From: Oceanobacillus polygoni
GTDB lineage: Bacteria; Bacillota; Bacilli; Bacillales; Amphibacillaceae
NCBI RefSeq assembly: GCF_008304605.1
Contig: NZ_PIJY01000045.1
Span: 52,061 to 116,060 of the forward strand
DNA length: 64,000 nucleotides
Reading direction: 5' to 3'
Shown: piece after piece, positions 1 through 7,931 of the stretch
Layout of the letters: each line of letters begins with the position of its first letter
How positions within the stretch are numbered: position 1 is the stretch's first letter
Notes under the pieces: model-generated
Databases searched by the model: none
What the model was told of the DNA's origin: nothing
What the model saw: the letters and a program-made list of their open reading frames with translations, nothing else
Made by a program: the position numbers and the translations under genes

Positions 1-413
1 GTGCATCCTATAACTGAAAAAACATCTTGTTTGTTTTTGTTCTCCATATAAGAACGGATTCGTGACTCTTACACAAAGAAACAAACTTAATTGTATTTAA
101 ATTTTTTGGATTTTATCAGAAATTCAAAAAAAACCTATTTTGTATAGTTTTATATAGAGGAACGATAAGATTTTAACCTTTTTATTGAACAATTATAATA
201 AGGATAAGATGGAAGGTTTGATAAAGATTCTCCTTTCGAAGGAGAGCACCTGTTCAAACACTATTATATTTTCTTGATAAGCAAGCTGGACATTGGTGAT
301 TAAAAAGAAATATATATCTGAATGTAAACGAGATATCGAAAGCGCATTGGTCGAAAGGAGAGAAGTACTAATCAAATGCGTAAGTAATGGTTAAGGTCGG
401 TCATATGTAATTC
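1..413. other. Gene-free left edge
   Basis: AT-rich sequence with no convincing coding region on either strand. The only open stretch of note, on the minus strand at 193-375, has no ribosome binding site and no recognisable protein character. The region lies downstream of the reverse-strand LysR gene, so it probably holds that gene's 3' end and whatever belongs to the neighbour outside the window. No clear intrinsic terminator was found. Confidence 0.5.
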
Positions 414-1295
414 TCAAACCTGTTCATATTTGTGATTAATAATGGAATAGATAATTTTCTTAGCAATACCATCTGTATTTAGCGTTTTTCGGTATTGGAC
501 ATATACTTTGTTTGGTATTTTATAAATCTCATCTATTTTGAGGGTTTTAATTTCGGAAGCATACCTTTTATCAATACCAAGTTCCGGAATGATGCCAATT
601 CCAATTCCGTTTGCAATGGCTTTTAAAGCCATTTCATTATTATCAACCTCAATACGAACGATGTTTTGTGCGCTGATCAGCTTTTTATCAATTGTTCTCC
701 ATAATGGTGAGTTTCGCTTGTAGCTTATAATCGTTTCATTATTTAAATCTTCTATTCGAGGCGTTAGTTTATTAGTCAATGGATGGTTGGATGGTAATAC
801 TAAGACAAGGTGATTATCGAATAAATACTCGGAAACAATGTCTGGATTATTGTCAATGGTGTCTCTTGTGAAGATTAAGTCAATTTCCCCTGACATAAAC
901 ATTTCATTTAAATTGTGAGAGTGATAGCTATCGATTACTTGAATATCGATTCCGCCAATTGATTTAACCGCTTTCAAAAGATTGATAATAAAAGAATAGG
1001 AATATCCGGGCGAGAATCCAACCTTTATAATTGGATCTTTAACTAAGTTTACAATTTCCTTTGAATGCTGAATATAGGTCAGTATGTTTTTGGCGTAATC
1101 AATAAACATATTACCTGCTTTTGTAAGATAGATTTCATGTCTAATTCGTTTAAAGAGTGGGCATTGTAAGATAGTTTCCAAAGCTTTTATACGTGAAGTA
1201 ATCGTTGGTTGTGTCACATTAAGAACCTCGGCAGCTTTTGAATAGCTTCGATATTTAGCTACAGTTAGAAACGTTTCTAATTGGCTTTCGTTCAT
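414..1295 (-). CDS. LysR family transcriptional regulator
   Basis: A 293-residue protein of normal LysR length. The N-terminal winged helix-turn-helix (about residues 1-60) contains the typical run with SKAAEVLNVTQPTIT followed by the linker helix. The rest (about 90-290) resembles the two-lobed periplasmic-binding-like effector domain. The start at 1295 is supported by an AGGAGG seven bases upstream. It is transcribed divergently from the aromatic catabolic operon starting at 1705, the classical layout for a LysR activator of a degradation operon with an aromatic acid or pathway intermediate as co-inducer. The family call is secure; the target and effector are inferred from position. Confidence 0.9.
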   Translation of the reverse strand: MNESQLETFLTVAKYRSYSKAAEVLNVTQPTITSRIKALETILQCPLFKRIRHEIYLTKAGNMFIDYAKNILTYIQHSKEIVNLVKDPIIKVGFSPGYSYSFIINLLKAVKSIGGIDIQVIDSYHSHNLNEMFMSGEIDLIFTRDTIDNNPDIVSEYLFDNHLVLVLPSNHPLTNKLTPRIEDLNNETIISYKRNSPLWRTIDKKLISAQNIVRIEVDNNEMALKAIANGIGIGIIPELGIDKRYASEIKTLKIDEIYKIPNKVYVQYRKTLNTDGIAKKIIYSIINHKYEQV

Positions 1296-1704
1296 TTCAT
1301 ATCCTCCTAAATACGTGTTTTATTTTAATTACGTTATATCTGGATGGTAGTTTATAAAGAAGTTCTTGCAAATAGGTGAAAAGCCAATGCTAGCAGATTA
1401 ACTAAATTTTCTTTGCCCTATTATAATGAGACTAAAAAAAAGTAGTTAATAATTTTTAATGATAGTCATTTGATGAAAAACTGTCAACTAAATTAGCGGA
1501 AAATATTTAAATTATAAATTATTTAAATGAAAATAACTATTTAATATTATTTGTTAATTGTATAAAAACAAAAATAAATCCTATTGGTATGTGTAAAACT
1601 TAGCTTTTATAATAAACGTATGCTAGTAAATCCAAGAAAAAAGTAAAAGGATTACCGACAAATGAAAGTGTTTAGAAAAGCGTGGAAGAAGGAGAGGGTT
1701 AAAG
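1296..1704. promoter_or_regulatory. Divergent LysR/catabolic-operon control region
   Basis: A 409-base AT-rich gap between the divergent regulator and the catabolic operon. On the plus strand a candidate sigma-A promoter reads TTGGTA (1584-1589), 18 bases, TATAAT (1608-1613), leaving an untranslated leader of about 85 bases. LysR regulators usually bind T-N11-A dyads in such gaps. Several AT-rich dyads are present but none stands out enough to name as the operator. Confidence 0.45.
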
Positions 1705-2481
1705 TTGAATGATGTACGATTAAGTGAATCATTAAAGGGAAAAGTAGCAATTGTAACAGGATCTGCAAGAGGAATAGGTCGAGCGATTGCTCTAAAGTTA
1801 GCAAATTCGGGTGCGAACGTACTGATTAGTGGTACAAATGAAGCGCGTACGAGTAAAGCAGCTGAAGAATTGCAAGCGCTAACAGGATCAGAAATAAACT
1901 ATTATGCAGGGGACCTTTCCGAAGAGAGCAATGTAGAAGAAATGGTACAATACACAATCAACACCTGGGGAAAAGTTGATATCTTAGTTAATAACGCAGG
2001 TGGTGGTGTTATCTTACCATTCCTAGAACAGACATCTGAAACGTTAAAGACAACTATTGACAGAAACTTATGGACGACAGTTTGGTCCTGCTACAAGGTG
2101 CTACCTTATATGGTAGATGCTGGATACGGACGAATTATAAATGTTGGTGCAGATTCTGTAAGAAATGGATTATGGGATCATGCTGCATACAATGCCGCAA
2201 AAGGCGGGGTTCATGCGATGACTACTGGTCTAGCAAAAGAATTCGCCAAATCGGATATTACAGTAAATACGATAGCACCACCGGCGGTTGAAGGGGAATT
2301 ACTAGATAGAATACGAGAAAGAGATTCTAAATTAGTTGATAAGTATATTGCTATTATTCCAAAGGGAAGAGCTGCAAAAGAAGAGGAAGTTGCAGATGCG
2401 GTCTGGTATTTATCTACAGATGGAGCAGGATTTATTACAGGGCAGGTTATTAGTGTCAATGGTGGAAGTAATATGCTCTAA
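1705..2481 (+). CDS. SDR dehydrogenase, probable cis-dihydrodiol dehydrogenase
   Basis: A 258-residue classical short-chain dehydrogenase/reductase. Visible are the cofactor loop TGSARGIG (about 18-25), the NNAG motif (about 96-99), a serine near 151 and the catalytic Y162-x3-K166. The start is TTG, seven bases after GGAGAGG; no in-frame ATG fits. It is the first gene of the catabolic operon, directly before the dioxygenase subunits. In such operons the SDR oxidises the cis-dihydrodiol made by the dioxygenase back to an aromatic diol with NAD+. The SDR fold is certain, the substrate is inferred from context. It is not the fatty-acid FabG, which lies at 46596. Confidence 0.8.
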   Translation: MNDVRLSESLKGKVAIVTGSARGIGRAIALKLANSGANVLISGTNEARTSKAAEELQALTGSEINYYAGDLSEESNVEEMVQYTINTWGKVDILVNNAGGGVILPFLEQTSETLKTTIDRNLWTTVWSCYKVLPYMVDAGYGRIINVGADSVRNGLWDHAAYNAAKGGVHAMTTGLAKEFAKSDITVNTIAPPAVEGELLDRIRERDSKLVDKYIAIIPKGRAAKEEEVADAVWYLSTDGAGFITGQVISVNGGSNML

Positions 2482-2523
2482 GAGCTTTACAACATATATT
2501 TTATAGTAAATGGAGGTATTTTT

Positions 2524-3807
2524 ATGAGAACGATTATACAAGACAATAAAGAAAAAAATGAATTTCTTGTTCATCGTAGTGTTTTTACAGATAAGGAAAT
2601 TTTAGCTAGAGAAAGAGCTTCGATTTTTAATAAGTGTTGGTTATTTATTGGTCATGAAACTGAGATTCCTAATGTTGGAGATTATAAGCGGAAAAAAGTA
2701 GGTGGTAGAAACTTATTATTTGTCCATAGTCAGGATGGAGAAATTAGAGCTTTGTACAACACTTGTCCGCATCGTGGTGCGCTCGTTTGCAGAGAAAACG
2801 AAGGAAATTCAAGGGTTTTCCGTTGCTTCTATCATGCCTGGAGCTTTAAAAATGATGGACAATTAGTTGGTATGCCAGGAAAAGACGGCTTCCCCGAAGG
2901 GTTTAATGATGAAGGTACTAAGAATATGAAGGTGGTTAATCGACTCGAAAACTATCGTGGATTTATGTTTGTTAACTTTGATGATAATGCCGTTTCACTC
3001 GATGAATATCTAGGAAACGCAAAAGAATACATTGATCTTGTCGTCGATCAATCGGAACATGGGTTAGAGGCGCTTGGTGGGGTTCAGCAATATAGTGTTC
3101 GGGCGAACTGGAAGCTGCTTGCTGAAAACAGTGCTGACTTATATCACGGAATGCCGACTCATAAAACATACTTTGATATTAAGCAAGCGCAAGATCCGAA
3201 TTTAAAAAAAGTTCAATTAGAGGGAAAAGGCAGAAGTTTAGATAATGGACATGGTGTAATCGAATATGTAGCTCCGTGGGGTCGTCCTGTAGCACAGTGG
3301 ACTCCAATCTGGGATGATGATTTTAAAAAAGATATGGAAAAGATTAAAGCACGGTTGGTAGAACAATTTGGTGATGAACGTGCAGATCGAATCGCGAATT
3401 ATAATCGCAATATCATTATTTTCCCGAACCTAGTTATCAATGACATTATGGCTGTCACTGCAAGGACCTTTTATCCAACTTCACCAGGCTATATCGAAGT
3501 ATCTGGTTATGCGTTAGCACCAAAAGGAGAAAATGATGCACATCGATTAGCGAGAAATAATAACTTCTTAGAGTTTTTGGGACCGGGTGGCTTTGCAACA
3601 CCAGACGATAATGAAGCATTGGAATTATGTCAGGAAGCATACAACAATAATCAAGAAGTTGAGTGGAATGATATTTCTAAAGGGATGGTAAGAGGAGAAG
3701 AGAACGCACTTGCTACAGATGAGCTTCAAATGAGAAGTTTTTGGAGACATTATAATACGCGATTACAGCAATCCTTCAAGGAAGAGAAGGAGGTTGTTCA
3801 TAAATGA
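2524..3807 (+). CDS. Aromatic ring-hydroxylating dioxygenase, alpha subunit
   Basis: A 427-residue catalytic subunit of a Rieske non-heme iron oxygenase. The Rieske [2Fe-2S] site is C81-x-H83 and C101-x2-H104 (CPHRG and CFYHAW). The mononuclear iron site shows N202, D205, H208 and H213 in the NxxDxYHxxxxH motif, with a third ligand probably D361 or D362 in GPGGFATPDD. D205 is the residue expected to pass electrons between the centres. GGAGGT precedes the ATG. The stop overlaps the beta-subunit start by four bases, which suggests coupled translation. It should add O2 across the ring of an aromatic substrate; that substrate cannot be read from the sequence. Confidence 0.93.
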   Translation: MRTIIQDNKEKNEFLVHRSVFTDKEILARERASIFNKCWLFIGHETEIPNVGDYKRKKVGGRNLLFVHSQDGEIRALYNTCPHRGALVCRENEGNSRVFRCFYHAWSFKNDGQLVGMPGKDGFPEGFNDEGTKNMKVVNRLENYRGFMFVNFDDNAVSLDEYLGNAKEYIDLVVDQSEHGLEALGGVQQYSVRANWKLLAENSADLYHGMPTHKTYFDIKQAQDPNLKKVQLEGKGRSLDNGHGVIEYVAPWGRPVAQWTPIWDDDFKKDMEKIKARLVEQFGDERADRIANYNRNIIIFPNLVINDIMAVTARTFYPTSPGYIEVSGYALAPKGENDAHRLARNNNFLEFLGPGGFATPDDNEALELCQEAYNNNQEVEWNDISKGMVRGEENALATDELQMRSFWRHYNTRLQQSFKEEKEVVHK

Positions 3808-4292
3808 CGAGAAATACAATTGAAAGACAAGATGTTATTGATTTTTTATACACAGAAGCAAAGTTGCTAGATGAATGGAAATTAAAAGAATGGGCAGCAC
3901 TGTTTACAGATGATGGTACCTTTATTGTTCCACCAATTGGTGAACCAGAAGCTGTTCCAACGAATTCACTTTACTATATCCACGACAATCGATCCCGACT
4001 GCAAGAACGTGCAGAGAGACTGTTGAAGAAAGAGGCGCATGTTGAATATCCACACTCTACGACAACGCGTAATTATCATAATATTTTGGTGAATGGCTTG
4101 AATTCAGGTGTCATAACTGTGGAATGTAATTTTACAACGTATCGAACGAAACGCGAAGTTGTAGATACCTTTATTGGAAGAGCATCATATGAGCTCATTC
4201 AGCAAGATAATGGGTTAGTAATAAAAAACAAAAAAGTTGTTTTAAATCTAGATAGTTTGCGTCCACATGGGAAAATAAGCTTAATATTATAA
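3804..4292 (+). CDS. Aromatic ring-hydroxylating dioxygenase, beta subunit
   Basis: A 162-residue small subunit of the ring-hydroxylating dioxygenase, with the typical features of the family: an early stretch [18 protein letters not shown] and a cystatin/SnoaL-like curved sheet. It carries no metal site and normally has a structural role in an alpha3beta3 hexamer. The start codon overlaps the alpha-subunit stop by four bases. Presence of a beta subunit makes the enzyme a two-subunit benzoate/biphenyl-like type rather than a homomeric phthalate-type oxygenase. Confidence 0.9.
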   Translation: MTRNTIERQDVIDFLYTEAKLLDEWKLKEWAALFTDDGTFIVPPIGEPEAVPTNSLYYIHDNRSRLQERAERLLKKEAHVEYPHSTTTRNYHNILVNGLNSGVITVECNFTTYRTKREVVDTFIGRASYELIQQDNGLVIKNKKVVLNLDSLRPHGKISLIL

Positions 4293-4320
4293 GGGTTTTA
4301 GATGGAAGGTGGTGCATGAG

Positions 4321-5352
4321 ATGGAGAGTGAAAAAGATGTATTTGATATTACGATTGTAGGTGGCGGTCCAGTTGGTATGTTTACAGCATTTTATGCTGG
4401 AATGCGTCAAGCTACGGTGAAAATAATTGAAAGTTTGCCTCAATTAGGCGGTCAGCTTGCTGCCTTGTATCCAGATAAATACGTCTATGATGTAGCTGGT
4501 TTTCCTAAAATAAAAGCAAGCGAACTTGTTGAACGTCTATACGAACAAATGGATCAATTTGAGAATGAAGTCTGTTTGAATGAGGAAGTGTTGGACGTAA
4601 CAAAGGAAAATGAAATTTTCACAATCAAAACTAATTCACAGATTCATTATTCGAAAACAATCATTATTACTGCTGGAAATGGTGCATTTAAACCGAGGAC
4701 TATGAATTTGGAAAATGAAGCTAAATATGAAAACAAGAACCTTTATTACAGTATTAAAAATATGGATGAGTTTGCAGACAAAGACGTTGTTATCTTTGGT
4801 GGTGGTGATTCGGCTGTAGACTGGGCTTTAATGCTTGAAAAAATAGCAGCACGTGTATCGATTGTCCATCGGAGAGATCGGTTTAGAGCACATGAACATA
4901 GTGTGAAGCAGCTGAAGGAATGCTCTGTAAATATTGTGACGCCATACGTTCCTGCTGAATTAATTGGTGGATCAAAACTAGATTGCATTCGATTAAAACA
5001 AGCAAAAAGTAAAGAAATACTAGAGCTTGAAGCAGATGCTTATTTAGTAAATTATGGGTTTATTTCTGATTTGGGGCCCATTAATCATTGGGGCTTAGCG
5101 ATTGAGAATAACTCAATTCTCGTAAATTCAAGAGCAGAAACGAATATCCCAGGTATGTATGCAGTTGGAGATATTTCTATGTATCCAGGAAAAGTGGAAT
5201 TAATGGCAACAGGTTTCGGTGAAGCGCCAATTGCAGTTAGTAATGCAAAGGTCTACATCGACCCGACAGAATCGATGCACGTTGCTCATAGTACATCAAT
5301 TATGAGTAGAAAAAATAACAAAGAGAATCAGGAAAAAGTAGCACAATCATAA
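4321..5352 (+). CDS. YumC-type ferredoxin--NAD(P)+ reductase of the dioxygenase system
   Basis: A 343-residue FAD/NAD(P)H oxidoreductase. It has an N-terminal FAD dinucleotide fold (GGGPVG), a central NAD(P)H-binding [11 protein letters not shown] stretch and a C-terminal FAD motif (AVGDI). The sequence tracks B. subtilis YumC, the thioredoxin-reductase-like ferredoxin-NADP+ reductase, and lacks the redox CxxC of thioredoxin reductases. A GTG at 4309 also opens the frame, but the GGAAGGTGG at 4304-4312 is correctly spaced for the ATG at 4321. It most likely feeds electrons to the ferredoxin at 7632 and hence to the oxygenase. A housekeeping YumC would be expected elsewhere, so this is probably a specialised paralogue. 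Confidence 0.85.
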   Translation: MESEKDVFDITIVGGGPVGMFTAFYAGMRQATVKIIESLPQLGGQLAALYPDKYVYDVAGFPKIKASELVERLYEQMDQFENEVCLNEEVLDVTKENEIFTIKTNSQIHYSKTIIITAGNGAFKPRTMNLENEAKYENKNLYYSIKNMDEFADKDVVIFGGGDSAVDWALMLEKIAARVSIVHRRDRFRAHEHSVKQLKECSVNIVTPYVPAELIGGSKLDCIRLKQAKSKEILELEADAYLVNYGFISDLGPINHWGLAIENNSILVNSRAETNIPGMYAVGDISMYPGKVELMATGFGEAPIAVSNAKVYIDPTESMHVAHSTSIMSRKNNKENQEKVAQS

Positions 5353-5443
5353 AATGTAATAGAAAATGGAAGTTTTGCGAAATGATAATTCAGTTTATTC
5401 CAGTAAATATCGTTTAATAAATGAAAATATCGGAGGGTATACA

Positions 5444-6451
5444 ATGTCAAAAGTTAAAGATGAAATTTTAGAGCAATCAGCACAGGTAAGGCTAGAAAAT
5501 TATTTACGAACAGTTGCACACCTTGGGCATGTGGAAATTAGTGTCACCAAATTTGAACAGTCGTTATGGTTTTACACGGAAGTAATGGGCTTAGTGCTAA
5601 CAGAAACGCATGGTGATCGGGCTTACCTAAGAGCGTGGCAGGATTATGACCATCATACATTGGTTTTAAAGGCAGCTGATACTTCTGAAGTAAATCGAAT
5701 TGGCTGGCGTGTTAGTACGAAAGAATCTTTATATCTATTTGAAAAGCAGTTAAAAGAAATGAATATTAATTTCAATTGGGTTGAAGGTGGACAAAAGAAA
5801 GCGCTAGGCGATGCAATTCATTTTAAATCTCCATCTGGTGTTCCAATTGAACTTTATTGGGAAAAAGAGCTATTCGTAACCGATGATCCGAAATTGAAGT
5901 CAAAATTACCGAGTCATCCAAGTAAGTATACAATTAAAGGAGTTTCCCCACGTCGTTTTGATCATGTAAATATTATGGTTGATAATGTTATAAGCGAACA
6001 AGAGTGGTGGACGGAATTACTTGGTATTCATCATCGTTATTTTGTTCAGAACAAAGAGGATATTCGTTTAGGGTCATGGCTAAGCAGAACAAACATTGCA
6101 CATGAAATTGCGTTCATGCGAAATTCAAATCAGAATGGTGCAGCATTTCATCATTTGGCATACTATTTAGATTCTCCCGATGAGCTTATTCGAGCAGCAA
6201 ATATAATGGCAGAAAATGATATTCAGATTGAGTGGGGACCAGGAAAGCATGGAACAAGTGGAGCGCAATTCATTTACGTAATTGAGCCTTCGGGACATCG
6301 AGTAGAAATTTGGACGGGTGGATTCTTAATGTTTGCTCCTGATTGGAAGGCGATTGAATGGCCAACTGGAGTAGGCGAACTTGGTCTTGAAATGTGGGGA
6401 AGTAAACCACCAGAAACGTACTTCACGTATGGAACAAAACTAGGAGAATAA
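5444..6451 (+). CDS. Extradiol ring-cleavage dioxygenase (VOC superfamily)
   Basis: A 335-residue two-domain vicinal-oxygen-chelate protein of the catechol 2,3-dioxygenase type. Likely Fe(II) ligands are H174, H236 or H237, and E288. Residues 267-288 fit the extradiol signature of the family (GxH, then Y278, E281-P282, G284, E288). An in-frame ATG exists at 5366, but CGGAGGG at 5431-5437 is placed for the ATG at 5444 and residues before it look noncoding. It should cleave the aromatic diol produced by the upstream SDR next to, not between, the hydroxyls. The substrate is inferred from context. Confidence 0.88.
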   Translation: MSKVKDEILEQSAQVRLENYLRTVAHLGHVEISVTKFEQSLWFYTEVMGLVLTETHGDRAYLRAWQDYDHHTLVLKAADTSEVNRIGWRVSTKESLYLFEKQLKEMNINFNWVEGGQKKALGDAIHFKSPSGVPIELYWEKELFVTDDPKLKSKLPSHPSKYTIKGVSPRRFDHVNIMVDNVISEQEWWTELLGIHHRYFVQNKEDIRLGSWLSRTNIAHEIAFMRNSNQNGAAFHHLAYYLDSPDELIRAANIMAENDIQIEWGPGKHGTSGAQFIYVIEPSGHRVEIWTGGFLMFAPDWKAIEWPTGVGELGLEMWGSKPPETYFTYGTKLGE

Positions 6452-6521
6452 ACGGGTTGGAGATAGATTTAAGAAAATCTATCTCCCTTTCAAAAACTAT
6501 GAAAAATAGGAGAGTCCTGCT

Positions 6522-7538
6522 GTGCAACGAAACTTAAAAATTGATTTTCATACGCATATTATATCGGAAGATTTTTTGAATCTAGCAGAAAAATATGGTG
6601 ATGATCGCTGGCCAATTTTAGAAAAAACATGCGATTGCGGCGCCAATATCATGATTAAAGGGAAAAAATTTAGAGAGATAACGAATCAAGCATGGGATAC
6701 GGAAGAGCGATTAAAGGATATGGAAAAGGAAGGGATTGATATACAAGTTTTATCACCAATTCCTGTTACATTCAGTTATTGGTCAGTTCCTGAGCAAGGT
6801 CTAGAGATGGCTCGCTCGCAAAATGACTTTATCGCCTCGATTGTCAATGAACACCCTACCAAGTTTATTGGATTAGGCACTGTACCCTTGCAAGATGTTG
6901 ACTTAGCTATAAAAGAAATGGAGCGCGTAGTTAAAGAATTAGGTTTAAAAGGAATTCAAATTGGTAGTAACGTGAATGGAAAAAATCTTGATGATGAATC
7001 ATTGGATTTATTTTTCAAAGCTGCACATGAACGGAACGTTCCACTATTTGTCCATCCATGGGAAACGTTGGGAGGAGAAAGAATGCCACGCCATAATTTT
7101 ATGTATATGGTTGGCATGCCTTCAGAAACAGCTTTGGCAGCTGGAAGCATTATAATGAGTGGAATGTTGGATAAGTATCCAAACTTAAAAATTTGTTTTG
7201 CACATGGTGGTGGCGCTTTGCCATATTTACTGCCGCGAATGGACAAAGGGTGGAATGTCTGGCCACAAATACAAAAAACAGAGAAGCCACCTAGTCATTA
7301 TGCGAAGCAGCTTTATTTTGATTCACTTGTTTACGATGAGAGAAATTTACAGCTTATGATTGAACGTTTTGGTATCGATCAGATTATTGCTGGTTCTGAC
7401 TATCCATTTTTGTTACGTGAAATACCATCAGGCAAAGTTGTGGACCAGCTAACGAATTTGACGGACACCGAAAAAGCAAAAATTCACGGTTTGAATGCTT
7501 CATCTTTTTTAAGTTTACAAGTGAAACAGTACCAGTAA
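6522..7538 (+). CDS. ACMSD-family amidohydrolase, probable decarboxylase
   Basis: A 338-residue metal-dependent hydrolase-fold protein. Likely metal and catalytic residues are H10 and H12 (FHTH), H178, H228 (AHGGG) and D293 (GSDYPF). These, and R51 and R239, fall at almost the same positions as the key residues known for bacterial 2-amino-3-carboxymuconate-6-semialdehyde decarboxylase (ACMSD). The start is GTG, seven bases after AGGAGAG. In this operon it most plausibly decarboxylates the ring-fission product of the extradiol enzyme. A gamma-resorcylate-type aromatic decarboxylase of the same family remains possible. A 70-base gap separates it from the preceding gene. Confidence 0.85.
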   Translation: MQRNLKIDFHTHIISEDFLNLAEKYGDDRWPILEKTCDCGANIMIKGKKFREITNQAWDTEERLKDMEKEGIDIQVLSPIPVTFSYWSVPEQGLEMARSQNDFIASIVNEHPTKFIGLGTVPLQDVDLAIKEMERVVKELGLKGIQIGSNVNGKNLDDESLDLFFKAAHERNVPLFVHPWETLGGERMPRHNFMYMVGMPSETALAAGSIIMSGMLDKYPNLKICFAHGGGALPYLLPRMDKGWNVWPQIQKTEKPPSHYAKQLYFDSLVYDERNLQLMIERFGIDQIIAGSDYPFLLREIPSGKVVDQLTNLTDTEKAKIHGLNASSFLSLQVKQYQ

Positions 7539-7631
7539 TTTTGGAGAAAAGAGAAAGTAGCGTGCTTGGTTATTTTTTTCAAAATTATCGACAGCGAGGG
7601 AATGTGATAAACAGAAAAGGAGAGGATAAGA

Positions 7632-7865
7632 ATGGCTTTTGTCATTACACATCCATGTACGAATGAAAAAGCTGGCGAGTGTGTCAGTATATGCCCAGTT
7701 GATTGTATTGTAGAAGGGGATAACCAGTTTTTTATTGATCCGAATGCTTGTATTGACTGCGGAGCTTGTGTTGCTGCCTGTCCCGTAGAAGCTATCATTT
7801 CCGAACAGGATTTGACAAGTGAGCAAGAAGAATATTTAGATAAAGCAGAAGAATTTTTTGAATAA
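7632..7865 (+). CDS. Seven-iron ferredoxin, FdxA type
   Basis: A 77-residue acidic ferredoxin. Its cysteines are C9-x7-C17-x3-C21-P with an extra C25, then C40-x2-C43-x2-C46-x3-C50-P. The wide C9-C17 spacing is typical of seven-iron ferredoxins, with a [3Fe-4S] and a [4Fe-4S] cluster, as in actinobacterial FdxA. It is not the [2Fe-2S] plant or Rieske type used by most ring-hydroxylating dioxygenases. A strong AAAGGAGAGG lies before the ATG. As last gene of the operon it is the probable carrier between the reductase at 4321 and the oxygenase, or it may be a general ferredoxin recruited here. Confidence 0.88.
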   Translation: MAFVITHPCTNEKAGECVSICPVDCIVEGDNQFFIDPNACIDCGACVAACPVEAIISEQDLTSEQEEYLDKAEEFFE

Positions 7866-7898
7866 ACGATTCAGTGGGGAATGCATCATAACTTCTTT

Positions 7899-7930
7899 TA
7901 CCCCCGGAATGGGAAATCAAAGAGGGGGTA
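7899..7930. other. Inverted repeat between convergent ferredoxin and rqcH genes
   Basis: TACCCCC at 7899-7905 pairs with GGGGGTA at 7924-7930. It sits exactly between the convergent genes, where a bidirectional terminator is expected. No good T-run follows on either strand, so termination is only suggested. Confidence 0.4.
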
Positions 7931-7931
7931 T

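Noticed and set aside
193-375. Minus-strand open frame of 60 codons left of the LysR gene
   Set aside because: No ribosome binding site, low-complexity composition and no recognisable family.
1705-2481. Annotation of the first SDR as a fatty-acid FabG
   Set aside because: Context is a catabolic operon and a bona fide fabG lies in the fab operon at 46596-47336.
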